DNA of 46,497 nt. Source: Iamia sp964643485 (GTDB taxonomy: Bacteria; Actinomycetota; Acidimicrobiia; Acidimicrobiales; Iamiaceae). Numbering within the stretch: the stretch's first letter is position 1; every line of letters starts with the position of its first letter. The translations under genes were made by a program, and so were the position numbers. The stretch lies in contig CAZXRA010000306.1 of the NCBI GenBank assembly GCA_964643485.1, positions 1 to 46,497 of the forward strand. The letters run 5' to 3'. The notes beneath the pieces were generated by a model. It had not been told where the DNA came from, searched no databases, and was given only the letters and a program-made list of their open reading frames with translations. Positions 35,846 through 44,450 of the stretch are shown here, piece by piece.

Positions 35846-36643
35846 ATGTCCGATGTCGTGCTCGTCGAGGTGGCCGACGCCGTCGCCACCGTCACCCTCA
35901 ACCGCCCCGCGGCCCGCAACGCCCTCTCCATGGAGCTGCTGCGTACCCTCCCGAAGGTGGTGGCCGAGGTCGACGCCGACCCCGCCGTGGCCGCCATCGT
36001 GCTCACCGGGACCGACCCCGCCTTCTGCGCCGGGCTCGACCTGCGAGAGGTGGGCAGCGACGGCGGGCCCCTGAAGGCCAGCGGTGCCCTGGGCGGCACC
36101 GACGACGAGGCCCGGAGGCGACGGGGACCCTTCCCGGCCCACACCAAGCCGCTCATCGGGGCGATCAACGGCGCCACCGTCACCGGCGGGCTGGAGCTGG
36201 CCCTGGCCTGCGATTGGCTCGTGGCTTCAGAGCGGGCCCGCTTCGCCGACACCCACGCCCGGGTGGGCATCCAGCCCGGGTGGGGGTTGAGCGTCCTGCT
36301 GCCCGAGGCGGTCGGCCTGCGCCGGGCCCGGGAGATGAGCGCCACCGGCAACTTCGTCGATGCCGAGACCGCCCTGCGCTGGGGTCTCGTCAACCACGTC
36401 GTCGACCACGACCGCCTCCTCCCCACGGCCCAGGCCCTGGCCCGCGACGCGGCGTCCAACGACGGTGCCGCCGTGGCCCGCCTGCTCGCCACCTATGCCG
36501 AGGGCAGCGAGGTGACGGCGGGCGAGGCGTGGGCCATCGAGGCCCGGGTGGCCGCCGACTGGCAGGGCCGGGGCTTCGACCCCTCGGCGGTGGAGGCCCG
36601 GCGCCAGTCGATCATCGACCGGGGCCGGGCCCAGCAGGGCTGA
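35846..36643 (+). CDS. Enoyl-CoA hydratase/isomerase (crotonase) family protein
   Basis: Crotonase-fold protein of 265 residues. Oxyanion-hole segments are present: AFCAGLDLREV and GATVTGGLELALACD, the latter with the first catalytic Glu position of hydratases. The second catalytic Glu (FGQPE in rat crotonase) is replaced: the corresponding stretch reads FADTHARVGIQPGWG, with His aligned to it. The enzyme may therefore not be a classical hydratase; isomerase, hydrolase or another crotonase reaction is possible. It is convergent with the diiron protein gene, with 13 bp between the stops. Confidence 0.9.
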   Translation: MSDVVLVEVADAVATVTLNRPAARNALSMELLRTLPKVVAEVDADPAVAAIVLTGTDPAFCAGLDLREVGSDGGPLKASGALGGTDDEARRRRGPFPAHTKPLIGAINGATVTGGLELALACDWLVASERARFADTHARVGIQPGWGLSVLLPEAVGLRRAREMSATGNFVDAETALRWGLVNHVVDHDRLLPTAQALARDAASNDGAAVARLLATYAEGSEVTAGEAWAIEARVAADWQGRGFDPSAVEARRQSIIDRGRAQQG

Positions 36644-36656
36644 CCCGCCGAAGACG

Positions 36657-37817
36657 TCAGGCCGTCTCGGCCGCCGCCTCGCGATCCTTGGACACCTCGT
36701 CGAGGAGCTCGTACTCCTCGCCGGTGTCGACCCACGACTCGAACTGGGTGACGCCCAGGGTGTCGAACCGCTTGCGGAGCCAGCCGTCGTTGGCGTCGAG
36801 CAGGCCCAGCTTCTTGCAGTTGGGGACGATCTTGGAGAACAGGAGCTGCTGGAACGGGTCCTCGTTCTTCTGCTCGGGGGTGACGTTGAAGACCTGGAAC
36901 GCGTCCTTGGGGCTCACGCCCATGCGGTCCCACACCTCCTGCTGGAGGAAGCGGTCACGCATGCGCACGGCGGCCTCGAAGGCGAACTCCTGGCGCTCCA
37001 GCAGCTCGGCCTCGGTGAGCTCGGGGTAGTACTCCTTGAGCGACAGCACGCCGAAGGCGACGTGGCGGGCCTCGTCGCTCATGACGTAGCGGAGGAGCTG
37101 CTTGAGGAGGGGGCACGGCGTGGTCTGGAAGGCCATGCCGAAGGCGGCCAGGGCCAGGCCCTCGACCATCACCTGCATGCCCAGGTAGGTCATGTCCCAC
37201 CGGCTGTCCTCGATGATGTCGTCGAGGAGCATCTTGAGGTGGGCGTTGATCGGGTAGTGGCCCGAGAGCTTGGTGTCGAGGTAGCGGGCGAAGACCTCGA
37301 CATGGCGGGCCTCGTCCATCACCTGGGTGGCGGCGTAGTACTTGGCGTCGATCCACGGCACCGTCTCGACGATCTTGGCCGTGCACAGCAGGGCGCCCTG
37401 CTCGCCGTGCATGAACTGGCTGAGGCTCCAGTTCTGGGTCTGGATGGCGAGGTCCATCCACTCCTTCTCGCCCCACTTCTCGAAGACGGTGCCGGTGATG
37501 TCGATGCCCTTCTCGGCCGCACCCATCATCCGCATCTCCATGAGGCGGCGGGCGAAGGCCTCCTGGTCGACCTCGGTCTCCCAGGGGAGGTCGGTGGTGC
37601 CGTTCCACATGGAGTGCTTGGCCTTCTCGTACAGCTTCTCCAGCGAGGGCCGGGCCCCCTTCTCGTAGTCCCACGTGAAGATGGCATCGGCGTTGTCCTT
37701 GACGGCGTGGATGGCCTCGTCGACGTCGGTGTTGGACACCGAGAGGATGGCCTCCAGGTCGTCGACGTGGTCCCGGCCGAGGATCTCGGCGTCGCGGTCG
37801 GGGGTGTCTGTGGACAT
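36657..37817 (-). CDS. Ferritin-like diiron oxidase/oxygenase
   Basis: A 386-residue four-helix-bundle protein with two Glu...ExxH half-sites typical of carboxylate-bridged diiron enzymes: Glu in QFMHGEQGALLCTAK with DEARHVEVFARYL, and Glu in QVMVEGLALAAFGM with SDEARHVAFGVLSLKEYY. The family includes R2-like oxidases, AurF-like N-oxygenases and acyl-ACP-desaturase-like proteins; I cannot decide between them. There is no signal peptide. Start ATG at 37817 has AAGGAAGG about nine bases upstream. A 15-codon leader ORF ends one base before the start, and a TetR gene lies upstream on the same strand. Confidence 0.85.
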   Translation of the reverse strand: MSTDTPDRDAEILGRDHVDDLEAILSVSNTDVDEAIHAVKDNADAIFTWDYEKGARPSLEKLYEKAKHSMWNGTTDLPWETEVDQEAFARRLMEMRMMGAAEKGIDITGTVFEKWGEKEWMDLAIQTQNWSLSQFMHGEQGALLCTAKIVETVPWIDAKYYAATQVMDEARHVEVFARYLDTKLSGHYPINAHLKMLLDDIIEDSRWDMTYLGMQVMVEGLALAAFGMAFQTTPCPLLKQLLRYVMSDEARHVAFGVLSLKEYYPELTEAELLERQEFAFEAAVRMRDRFLQQEVWDRMGVSPKDAFQVFNVTPEQKNEDPFQQLLFSKIVPNCKKLGLLDANDGWLRKRFDTLGVTQFESWVDTGEEYELLDEVSKDREAAAETA

Positions 37818-37818
37818 G

Positions 37819-37866
37819 TCAGCACCTTCCTTCAGGGCGGCGGGTGGGGTCGGAGGACGTGGACAT
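37819..37866 (-). CDS. 15-residue leader ORF ending in cysteine
   Basis: ATG at 37866, preceded by AGGAG at a spacing of eight bases, opens a frame encoding MSTSSDPTRRPEGRC, with the cysteine codon directly before TGA. The stop is one base from the ATG of the diiron protein gene, and the ribosome-binding site of that gene lies inside the leader ORF. Cysteine-containing leader peptides that regulate downstream genes are known in actinobacteria; here the design suggests coupling or cysteine-responsive control. No homologue was checked. Confidence 0.5.
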   Translation of the reverse strand: MSTSSDPTRRPEGRC

Positions 37867-37909
37867 GGCGCTTGCTCCTGGTGGTGACGAGAGGGGTCGG
37901 ATCGAAGGG

Positions 37910-38584
37910 TCAGGCCGACGGGAGTCGGCCAGATGCGGATCGGGGGGGCCGAGCGGGCTCGGACAGAGACGCGATCAGGTGGGCGATGAGCTGCTGCCAC
38001 GGCCCGGAGGCGGGCAGCGGCACCTCGACGGCGTCGAGGAGGAGGAAGCCGAACCCGAGGGCGTGGCAGAAGGTGACGAGGGCCTCGGTGTCGAGGTCGG
38101 GGCGGATGCCGCCGCTGGCCTTGGCCGCCTCGATGACGGCGCGCAGGCGGTCGCGCCGCTCGACGACCCGACTGCGGATCAGCTCGGCCACGGCCGGGTC
38201 GCGGCGGGCGGCGATGAAGGCCTCGGTGAGGAGGGCACCGTCGCGATCGCCCTCGTCGCAGGAGCGCTGCACGAGGTGGCTGCCGGCGATGGCCAGCACG
38301 TCCTCGGCTCGGTCCTGGAAGCGGTGGTCGGCGAAGAGGGAGTCGAGCTCGTCGGTGGTGTGGGCGTCGAGGGCGGCGACGAGCAGCTCGGCCTTGCCGG
38401 CGTAGCGGCTGTAGATGGCCCCGGTGGTGACGCCGGCCCGCCGGGCGATCTCGGCCACCCCGGCCCGGTCGTAGCCCCGCTCGGCGAACACCTCGGCCGC
38501 CGCGTCGAGCAGGCGATCGCCCAAGGACGACGGGGCGGACGCGGGCGGCGTCGGGTCGGGGAGCGCTTCAGCGGCGAGGGCCAC
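37910..38584 (-). CDS. TetR/AcrR-family regulator
   Basis: A 224-residue repressor-like protein. The N-terminal HTH (GDRLLDAAAEVFAERGYDRA, VAEIARRAGVTTGAIYSRYA, GKAELLVAALDAH) is typical; the C-terminal ligand domain is helical, with no ligand suggested by sequence. The start GTG at 38584 is chosen because TATTAT lies 6 nt upstream and a palindrome (ATAAC-N4-GTTAT) overlaps that promoter, consistent with auto-repression. The longer frame to 38737 is antisense to the BMP leader region. The diiron protein gene follows on the same strand after 92 bp and may be a target. Confidence 0.88.
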   Translation of the reverse strand: MALAAEALPDPTPPASAPSSLGDRLLDAAAEVFAERGYDRAGVAEIARRAGVTTGAIYSRYAGKAELLVAALDAHTTDELDSLFADHRFQDRAEDVLAIAGSHLVQRSCDEGDRDGALLTEAFIAARRDPAVAELIRSRVVERRDRLRAVIEAAKASGGIRPDLDTEALVTFCHALGFGFLLLDAVEVPLPASGPWQQLIAHLIASLSEPARPPRSASGRLPSA

Positions 38585-38590
38585 GGGGCG

Positions 38591-38607
38591 ATAATAACGG
38601 TTGTTAT
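38591..38607. promoter_or_regulatory. TetR auto-operator and -10 box
   Basis: ATAAC (38594-38598), four bases, GTTAT (38603-38607) form an inverted repeat. On the minus strand TATTAT (38596-38591) is a -10 box six bases before the TetR start. The repeat could also control the divergent nucleoside transporter operon, 120 bp away. Confidence 0.6.
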
Positions 38608-38645
38608 CCCGGCAGGGAAGGGAGACAGATGTCACGGCCGAGGGG

Positions 38646-38651
38646 TAGGGT
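38646..38651 (+). promoter_or_regulatory. Candidate -10 box of nucleoside importer operon
   Basis: TAGGGT, followed by a C-rich leader that includes a run of ten C (38660-38669), 76 nt before the chosen GTG start. If the alternative start ATG 38629 is used, the promoter must lie further upstream. Confidence 0.35.
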
Positions 38652-38727
38652 GCCGACATCCCCCCCCCCGCCCCCGCGGGGCCGAACCCGGTCACCGGGG
38701 ACGAGGACGACAACCAAGGAGATCGCC

Positions 38728-39894
38728 GTGCGCCCACGTCGATGGTTCCGCCTCTTGTCCGTCCTGGCGGTGCTGGGGCTGCTCGTCGCAGCCTGCAGTA
38801 CGGAGGACGACGACCCTGTCGCCACCGGCGGTGACGACACCGAGCAGGACGACGGCGGGGGCGGCGACGGAGGAGGCGGCGACGACGCGGCCACGTGCCA
38901 GGGCGAGGCCGGGGCCGAGCCCTCGGCCGAGCCCGTCGGCGGCGGCGAGGCCGACGGCAGCGGCGTGCGCATCGGCATGGTTCTCGACATCGGCGGCGTC
39001 GACGACGACTCCTTCAACGAGGCGGCCAACACCGGCCTCGAGGCGGCCGAGCGCGACTTCGGCGTGGAGATCAACCTGCTGGAGCCCAACGAGGACGGCT
39101 CCAACCGGGGCGACCTGCTGCGGGGCCTGGCCACAGAGGGCTACGACCTGGTGATCGGCGTGGGCTTCGCCTTCGGCACGTCGATGACCGAGGTCGCTCC
39201 CGACTTCCCCGACGTGCACTTCGCCATCATCGACGAGTTCGCCGCCAACGCCGGCGGCGCCAACGTCACCAACCTGGTGTTCGCGGCCGAGGAGGGCTCG
39301 TTCCTCGTGGGGGCCGCGGCCGCCCTGGCCTCGAAGACCGGACGCATCGGCTTCATCGGCGGGGTGAACGTCCCCCTGATCAACACCTTCCAGGCTGGCT
39401 TCGAAGCGGGCGTCGCCGCCGTGAACGAAGACGCCGAGATCCAGGTCAACTACCTCACCGAGCCCCCCGACTTCGGCGGCTTCACCGACCCGGCCCGGGC
39501 CAAGACCGTGGCCGACGGCATGTACGCCGACGACATCGACGTCGTGTACCACGCCGCCGGCGGCTCGGGCACCGGCCTGTTCGAGTCGGCCGAGGCCCAG
39601 GATCGCCTCGCCATCGGCGTCGACTCCGACCAGTACCAGCAGGTCGATGCCGGGGCCCAGCCCTGCATCCTGACCTCGATGCTCAAGCGGGTCGACCTGG
39701 CCGTGTACGAGGCCATCGAGGACCAGATCAACGGCGAGCTGGCGGCCGGCGACCAGAGCTTCGACCTCGAGTCGGGGGGCATCGGCTACGCCACCGACGG
39801 CGGTCAGCTCGCCGACTTCGAGGACCAGCTGGAGGACTTCCGCGAGCAGATCATCGACGGCAGGATCACCGTGCCCACCACCCCCGAGGGATGA
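38728..39894 (+). CDS. BMP-family lipoprotein, nucleoside-binding component
   Basis: Substrate-binding lipoprotein of 388 residues for a nucleoside ABC importer (PnrA/BMP family). The signal peptide ends in a lipobox LVAAC; an acidic, Gly-rich low-complexity linker follows, including a run of Gly and Asp. Core motifs: RIGMVLDIGGVDDDSFNEAA, GYDLVIGVGFAFGTSMTEVA, KTGRIGFIGGVNVPLINTF and VVYHAAGGSGTGLFESA. The chosen start is GTG at 38728 (AAGGAG upstream, ordinary signal peptide). An in-frame ATG at 38629 with GGGAG upstream would add 33 residues of a proline-rich N-terminus encoded by the poly-C tract; I think this less likely. First gene of the operon, with ATGA overlap to the ATPase. Confidence 0.93.
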   Translation: MRPRRWFRLLSVLAVLGLLVAACSTEDDDPVATGGDDTEQDDGGGGDGGGGDDAATCQGEAGAEPSAEPVGGGEADGSGVRIGMVLDIGGVDDDSFNEAANTGLEAAERDFGVEINLLEPNEDGSNRGDLLRGLATEGYDLVIGVGFAFGTSMTEVAPDFPDVHFAIIDEFAANAGGANVTNLVFAAEEGSFLVGAAAALASKTGRIGFIGGVNVPLINTFQAGFEAGVAAVNEDAEIQVNYLTEPPDFGGFTDPARAKTVADGMYADDIDVVYHAAGGSGTGLFESAEAQDRLAIGVDSDQYQQVDAGAQPCILTSMLKRVDLAVYEAIEDQINGELAAGDQSFDLESGGIGYATDGGQLADFEDQLEDFREQIIDGRITVPTTPEG

Positions 39895-41417
39895 ACGTCC
39901 CGGCCGTCGAGCTGGCCGGCATCACCAAGCGATTCCCCGGCGTCGTCGCCAACCGCGACGTCCACCTGCGGGTCGAGGCCGGCACCATCCACGCCATCGT
40001 GGGCGAGAACGGGGCCGGCAAGTCGACCCTGATGAAGATCCTCTACGGGATGCAGCGCCCCGACGAGGGCACCATCGCCGTCGACGGCACCGAGGTGCAC
40101 CTGCGCCGGCCCACCGACGCCATCCGGGCCGGCATCGGCATGGTCCACCAGCACTTCATGCTGGCCGACAACTTCACCGTGCTGGAGAACGTCGTCCTCG
40201 GGGCCGAGCCCGACGTCCCGGTGGTCCTCGCCCGGGGCACGGCCCGGCGCCGCATCGTGGAGCTGGGCCGCACCTACGGCCTGAGCGTCGACCCCGATGC
40301 CCTCGTCGAGGATCTCGGCGTGGGCGACCGCCAGCGGGTCGAGATCCTCAAGGTTCTCTACCGGGGCGCCCGAGTGCTCATCCTCGACGAACCCACGGCC
40401 GTGCTCGTGCCCCAGGAGGTGGACGACCTCTTCCGCAACCTGCGGGAGCTGAAGCGCGAGGGGCTCACCGTCATCTTCATCTCGCACAAGCTCGACGAGG
40501 TGCTCTCGGTGGCCGACGCCATCACTGTCATCCGGGCCGGCACCACCGTCACCACCGTCGACCCCGAGGAGGTGACGGCCCGCGACCTGGCCAACCTCAT
40601 GGTCGGACACGAGCTGCCGTCTCCGGAGACCCGCGAATCCACGGTCACCGACACCGTCGAGCTCTCCCTCCAGGGTGTGACCGTGCCCGGCGCCGGCGCC
40701 CGGCCCGCCCTCGACGCCGTCGATCTCGACATCCGGCGGGGCGAGATCGTCGGCGTGGCCGGCGTGGAGGGCAACGGCCAGACCGAGCTCATCGCCGCGG
40801 TGATGGGCCTCGTCGACCTGGCCGGTGGCTCCGTGCTCGTCGGCGGGGACGACATCACCGGCTGGAGCACCCGACGCCGGCGGGAGGAGGGCATCGCCTG
40901 CGTCCCCGAGGACCGCCACCGCGACGGCCTGCTCCTCGACGCTCCCCTGTGGGAGAACGCGGCACTGGGCCAGCAGACGCGCCCGCCGTTCGCCCGCGGC
41001 GCCTTCGTCGACCGGGAGGGCGCCCGCCGGCGCACCGAGGAGATCATCGCCACCTACGGAGTGCAGACCCCCGGCCCCGACGTGCGGGCCGGAGCCCTCT
41101 CGGGCGGCAACCAGCAGAAGCTGATCATGGGGCGGGAGCTGACGACCGAGCCCCACGTCCTGGTGGCCGCCCACCCGACCCGGGGCGTCGACGTGGGCGC
41201 CCAGGCCGCCATCTGGGAGGAGCTGCGCCGGGCCCGGGCTGCCGGGCTGGCCGTCCTCCTCATCTCGGCCGACCTCGACGAACTGGTCGGGCTCTCCGAC
41301 ACCCTCGTCGTGCTCTACGGCGGACGGCTCGTCGCTCGTCTCGACCCGTCGTCCACCACCCTCGACGACCTGGGTTGCTACATGACCGGCACCGACCCCG
41401 TCGGAGCACCCTCATGA
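39891..41417 (+). CDS. Nucleoside ABC importer ATPase (two ATPase domains)
   Basis: A 508-residue protein with two ABC domains, as in NupA/YufO-type and sugar importers. Domain 1 (about 5-230): Walker A GENGAGKST, Q-loop HQHFMLADNFTVLENV, signature-like LGVGDRQRVEI and Walker B VLILDEPT. Domain 2 (about 260-500): a degenerate Walker A region (GVAGVEGNGQTEL), signature LSGGNQQKLIMGREL and Walker B-like LVAAHPTRGVDVG, with Glu absent at the catalytic position. This asymmetry is normal in the family. The start ATG at 39891 overlaps the BMP stop; the stop overlaps the permease start. Confidence 0.94.
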   Translation: MNVPAVELAGITKRFPGVVANRDVHLRVEAGTIHAIVGENGAGKSTLMKILYGMQRPDEGTIAVDGTEVHLRRPTDAIRAGIGMVHQHFMLADNFTVLENVVLGAEPDVPVVLARGTARRRIVELGRTYGLSVDPDALVEDLGVGDRQRVEILKVLYRGARVLILDEPTAVLVPQEVDDLFRNLRELKREGLTVIFISHKLDEVLSVADAITVIRAGTTVTTVDPEEVTARDLANLMVGHELPSPETRESTVTDTVELSLQGVTVPGAGARPALDAVDLDIRRGEIVGVAGVEGNGQTELIAAVMGLVDLAGGSVLVGGDDITGWSTRRRREEGIACVPEDRHRDGLLLDAPLWENAALGQQTRPPFARGAFVDREGARRRTEEIIATYGVQTPGPDVRAGALSGGNQQKLIMGRELTTEPHVLVAAHPTRGVDVGAQAAIWEELRRARAAGLAVLLISADLDELVGLSDTLVVLYGGRLVARLDPSSTTLDDLGCYMTGTDPVGAPS

Positions 41418-42562
41418 GGAGCAGGCTCGCCCTCACCCTGGCCGCCCCGCTGCTCGCCGTCCTCCTCGCCGGCACCATCTCTGCCGTGGTGCTCCTCGCC
41501 ACGGGCAACTCCGCCCTCGAGGTGCTGCGGCTCTTCGTCGACCAGCTCACCAACGTCAGCGAGATGGTCAAGGTGGTCAACCGGGCCGGGCCGTACTACA
41601 TCTCCGGCGTCGCCGTGGCCATCGGCTTCAAGATGAACCTCTTCAACATCGGCGTCGAGGGCCAGTACCGCCTGGGCGGCCTGTGCGCGGCGGCCGCCGG
41701 GGCCGCCCTCCCCCTCCCCGGCCCCCTGCGCCTGGTCGGGATCCTGGCCGTCGCCGTGCTCGTCGGGGCGGCGTGGGCGGGCATCGCCGGTGCCCTGCGC
41801 GCCTACCGCGGCGTCAGCGAGGTCATCTCCACCATCATGTTGAACGCCATCGCCCTCGGGGTGACGCCGTTCCTGCTCACCCGGTGGTTCCAGGAGGAGG
41901 GGACCGGCGGCACGGTGCAGTACGCCATCCGCACCCGCCTCATCCCCGAGGGCGGACGCCTCCCCGACCTCGACGCCCTAGTGCCCGCCGAGCTGAGCGG
42001 AGGCGTGCACCTCCAGTCCTACGTGGTGCTGGCCGCCCTGGTCGGCCTCGGGTACTGGGTGCTCATCTGGCGCAGCCGCTTCGGCTTCGACCTGCGGGCC
42101 TCGGGGCTCAACCCGCAGGCGGCGCGGGCGTCGGGCGTGGACGCCAAGAAGATGATCCTCACCGCCATGATCCTGTCGGGGGCGGCAGCCGGCCTGGTCG
42201 GCCTGTCCGGCGTGATCGCCACCACCCCCTACCGCTACACCGACGAGAGCTTCCTCGCCGGCCTCGGCTTCACCGGCATCGCCATCGCCCTCCTCGGCCG
42301 CAACAACCCCGTCGGCATCGCCCTGGGCGCCCTGCTGTGGGCGTTCATGGACATCGCCCGCACCCCGATGGCCCGGGCCGACCTCCCCCAGGAGATCACC
42401 ACGATCATGCAGGGCGTCCTGGTCCTCTCCGTGGTCGTCGCCTACCAGGTGGTGGCGCGCATCACCCGACAGCGGGAGGTGGCGACCGTCGCCGAGGAGA
42501 TCGACGAGCCACCGGACGCCGCCGGGCCCGACGAGCCCACCCCGGTGGGGGCCCCGGCATGA
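41414..42562 (+). CDS. Nucleoside ABC importer permease 1
   Basis: A 382-residue membrane protein of the BPD_transp_2 (RbsC/NupP-like) family with about nine to ten membrane segments. Characteristic segments: AGPYYISGVAVAIGFKMNLFNIG, NIGVEGQYRLGGL and SEVISTIMLNAIALGV, then SGVIATTPYRYTDESFLAG, GLGFTGIAIALLGRNNPVG. The C-terminal tail is acidic (EEIDEPPDAAGPDEP). Start ATG at 41414 overlaps the ATPase stop. Confidence 0.93.
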   Translation: MRSRLALTLAAPLLAVLLAGTISAVVLLATGNSALEVLRLFVDQLTNVSEMVKVVNRAGPYYISGVAVAIGFKMNLFNIGVEGQYRLGGLCAAAAGAALPLPGPLRLVGILAVAVLVGAAWAGIAGALRAYRGVSEVISTIMLNAIALGVTPFLLTRWFQEEGTGGTVQYAIRTRLIPEGGRLPDLDALVPAELSGGVHLQSYVVLAALVGLGYWVLIWRSRFGFDLRASGLNPQAARASGVDAKKMILTAMILSGAAAGLVGLSGVIATTPYRYTDESFLAGLGFTGIAIALLGRNNPVGIALGALLWAFMDIARTPMARADLPQEITTIMQGVLVLSVVVAYQVVARITRQREVATVAEEIDEPPDAAGPDEPTPVGAPA

Positions 42563-44001
42563 CCGTCGTCGACACCACCCCCACCGTCAGCGGCCCGGAA
42601 CCCGGGCGGCCGTTCCGTCCCGATCCCCTGACCCGGCTGCCCGCCGCCCTGCGCCTCGGCGTCTACGCCGCCCTGGTCGTCCTCATCTTCACCAGCGCCG
42701 AGCAGCTCACCGACCAGGCGCGCCTCACGTCCCCCAACACCTGGCTCTCGGCCCTGAACCTCAGCATCCCCATCGCCCTCGCCGGCCTGGGCGGGCTGTG
42801 GTCGGAACGGGCCGGGGTGGTCAACATCGGCCTGGAGGGGATGATGATCCTCGGCACCTGGATGGGGGCCTGGGGCTGCATCGAGTTCGGCCCCTGGCCC
42901 GGGTTGCTCCTCGGGGTGCTCGGAGGCGCCCTCGGGGGCCTGGTCCACGCCGTCGCCACCGTCACCTTCAACGTCGACCACATCGTGTCCGGCGTCGCCG
43001 TCAACATCCTCGGCGTCGGCGTGACCCAGTTCCTCAACCTGGAGCAGTTCGACTCCACCAACCAGTCCCCCACCATCCCGGAGAGCGTCGGCCACATCCG
43101 CATCCCCGGCCTCAACGACGTGATCGGCGGCATCACCGGGGACCTCACCGACACCTCGGTCCTGGTGTGGCTGGTGCTCTCGCTGGTGGCCCTGGGCGCG
43201 GTCGCTCTGTGGTTCCACCCGGGGCGGGCCATCGTCCGGCCCATCGCTCTCGTGGGCCTCACCATCGTGGCCCTTCTCTGCCTCATCGAGCTGGCGCCGT
43301 ACCTGGACGACCAGGAGCGGTTCTTCGTGTCCGAGCTGGGCCGCATCGTCCAGGGCCTCACCGACGACCTGTCGCTGGTGGTGGTGATCGGGGTGCTCGC
43401 CTTCCCGATCAGTGCCTTCGTCCTGTGGCGCACGAAGTTCGGGCTGCGCCTGCGGTCGGTGGGTGAGGATCCGGTGGCGGCCGAGTCCCTGGGTGTCAAC
43501 GTGTACCTGATGAAGTACGTGGCCGTCACCATGTCGGGGGCGTTGGCCGGCCTCGGGGGCGTCTCGCTCGTGTACGTCTTCGCCCAGAAGTTCCAGACGG
43601 GACAGACCAACGGCCGGGGCTACATCGGCCTGGCCGCCATGATCTTCGGCAACTGGCGACCCGGTGGGCTGGCCCTCGGCGCCGGCCTGTTCGGCTTCGC
43701 CGATGCCCTCAGCCTGCAGAGCGGCGGCACCAGCCGGGCCCTGCTGGTGGTGGTCACGCTCCTCACCGGCGTCCTGGCCATCCGGGCCCTCGTCACCGGG
43801 AAGTGGCGGGCCGTGGGCGTCGCCGTCGTCGCCGGCGTCGGCGCCTACCTCTGGTACGCCTCCATCGACGAGCTGCCCAACGAGGTGGTGGTGTTCCTCC
43901 CCCACCTGACCACCCTGCTGGTGCTCACCTTCGCCTCCCAGCGGCTGCGACCGCCAGCGGCCGACGGCCGGCCCTACCGACGCGGGGAGGAAGGGACATG
44001 A
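42559..44001 (+). CDS. Nucleoside ABC importer permease 2
   Basis: A 480-residue permease of the same family (NupQ-like): LSIPIALAGLGGLWSERAG, VVNIGLEGMMILGTWMGAW, HIVSGVAVNILGVGVTQFLN, and FGLRLRSVGEDPVAAESLG. It is larger than usual (about 300-330) because of an insert of about 90 residues carrying two extra hydrophobic segments (VWLVLSLVALGAVALWF and PIALVGLTIVALLCLIEL) and a C-terminal pair of membrane segments. Start ATG at 42559 overlaps the stop of permease 1; the stop overlaps the cdd start. Confidence 0.92.
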   Translation: MTVVDTTPTVSGPEPGRPFRPDPLTRLPAALRLGVYAALVVLIFTSAEQLTDQARLTSPNTWLSALNLSIPIALAGLGGLWSERAGVVNIGLEGMMILGTWMGAWGCIEFGPWPGLLLGVLGGALGGLVHAVATVTFNVDHIVSGVAVNILGVGVTQFLNLEQFDSTNQSPTIPESVGHIRIPGLNDVIGGITGDLTDTSVLVWLVLSLVALGAVALWFHPGRAIVRPIALVGLTIVALLCLIELAPYLDDQERFFVSELGRIVQGLTDDLSLVVVIGVLAFPISAFVLWRTKFGLRLRSVGEDPVAAESLGVNVYLMKYVAVTMSGALAGLGGVSLVYVFAQKFQTGQTNGRGYIGLAAMIFGNWRPGGLALGAGLFGFADALSLQSGGTSRALLVVVTLLTGVLAIRALVTGKWRAVGVAVVAGVGAYLWYASIDELPNEVVVFLPHLTTLLVLTFASQRLRPPAADGRPYRRGEEGT

Positions 44002-44447
44002 GCACTCCGGCCGTCGACACCGCCGCCTGGGAGCGTCTCCATACCGCCGCTCGGGCCGTGGCCGAGCGCGCCTACGTCCCCTACTCGGGGGTGCGGGTGG
44101 GGGCGGCCGCCCTGGTCGACGACGGGCGGGTGGTGGTGGGCTGCAACGTGGAGAACGCCAGCATCGGCCTCACCACCTGCGCCGAGAACGGGGTGGCGTC
44201 GGCCCTGGCCGCGTCGGGGGGCGGGCGCCTCGTGGCCTTGGTCGTGGTGGCCGGCGACGGCCGCTACCTGGCCCCGTGCGGGCGGTGCCGCCAGGTGCTG
44301 TACGAGTTCGCCGGTCCCGGGCTGCTGATCTCCACCGGCGGACCCGACGCCAGCGATGCCGTGGTGACGTTGGGCGAGCTCCTGCCCGGGGCCTTCGGCC
44401 CCGCCGACGTGGCCGCCCGCCGCGATCGCCCGAGCGACGCGGGCTGA
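43998..44447 (+). CDS. cdd: Cytidine deaminase
   Basis: A 149-residue zinc enzyme converting cytidine and deoxycytidine to uridine and deoxyuridine. The active site is complete: the substrate-binding GCNVENASIGLTTCAEN includes the first zinc-binding Cys and the catalytic Glu, and PCGRCRQVLYEF supplies the two further cysteines (CxxC). VPYSGVRVGAA is the usual N-terminal motif. The C-terminal 15 residues are a basic/acidic tail. Start ATG at 43998 overlaps the permease stop, and the phosphorylase gene follows after 3 bp: uptake and salvage are in one operon. Confidence 0.95.
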   Translation: MSTPAVDTAAWERLHTAARAVAERAYVPYSGVRVGAAALVDDGRVVVGCNVENASIGLTTCAENGVASALAASGGGRLVALVVVAGDGRYLAPCGRCRQVLYEFAGPGLLISTGGPDASDAVVTLGELLPGAFGPADVAARRDRPSDAG

Positions 44448-44450
44448 CCC

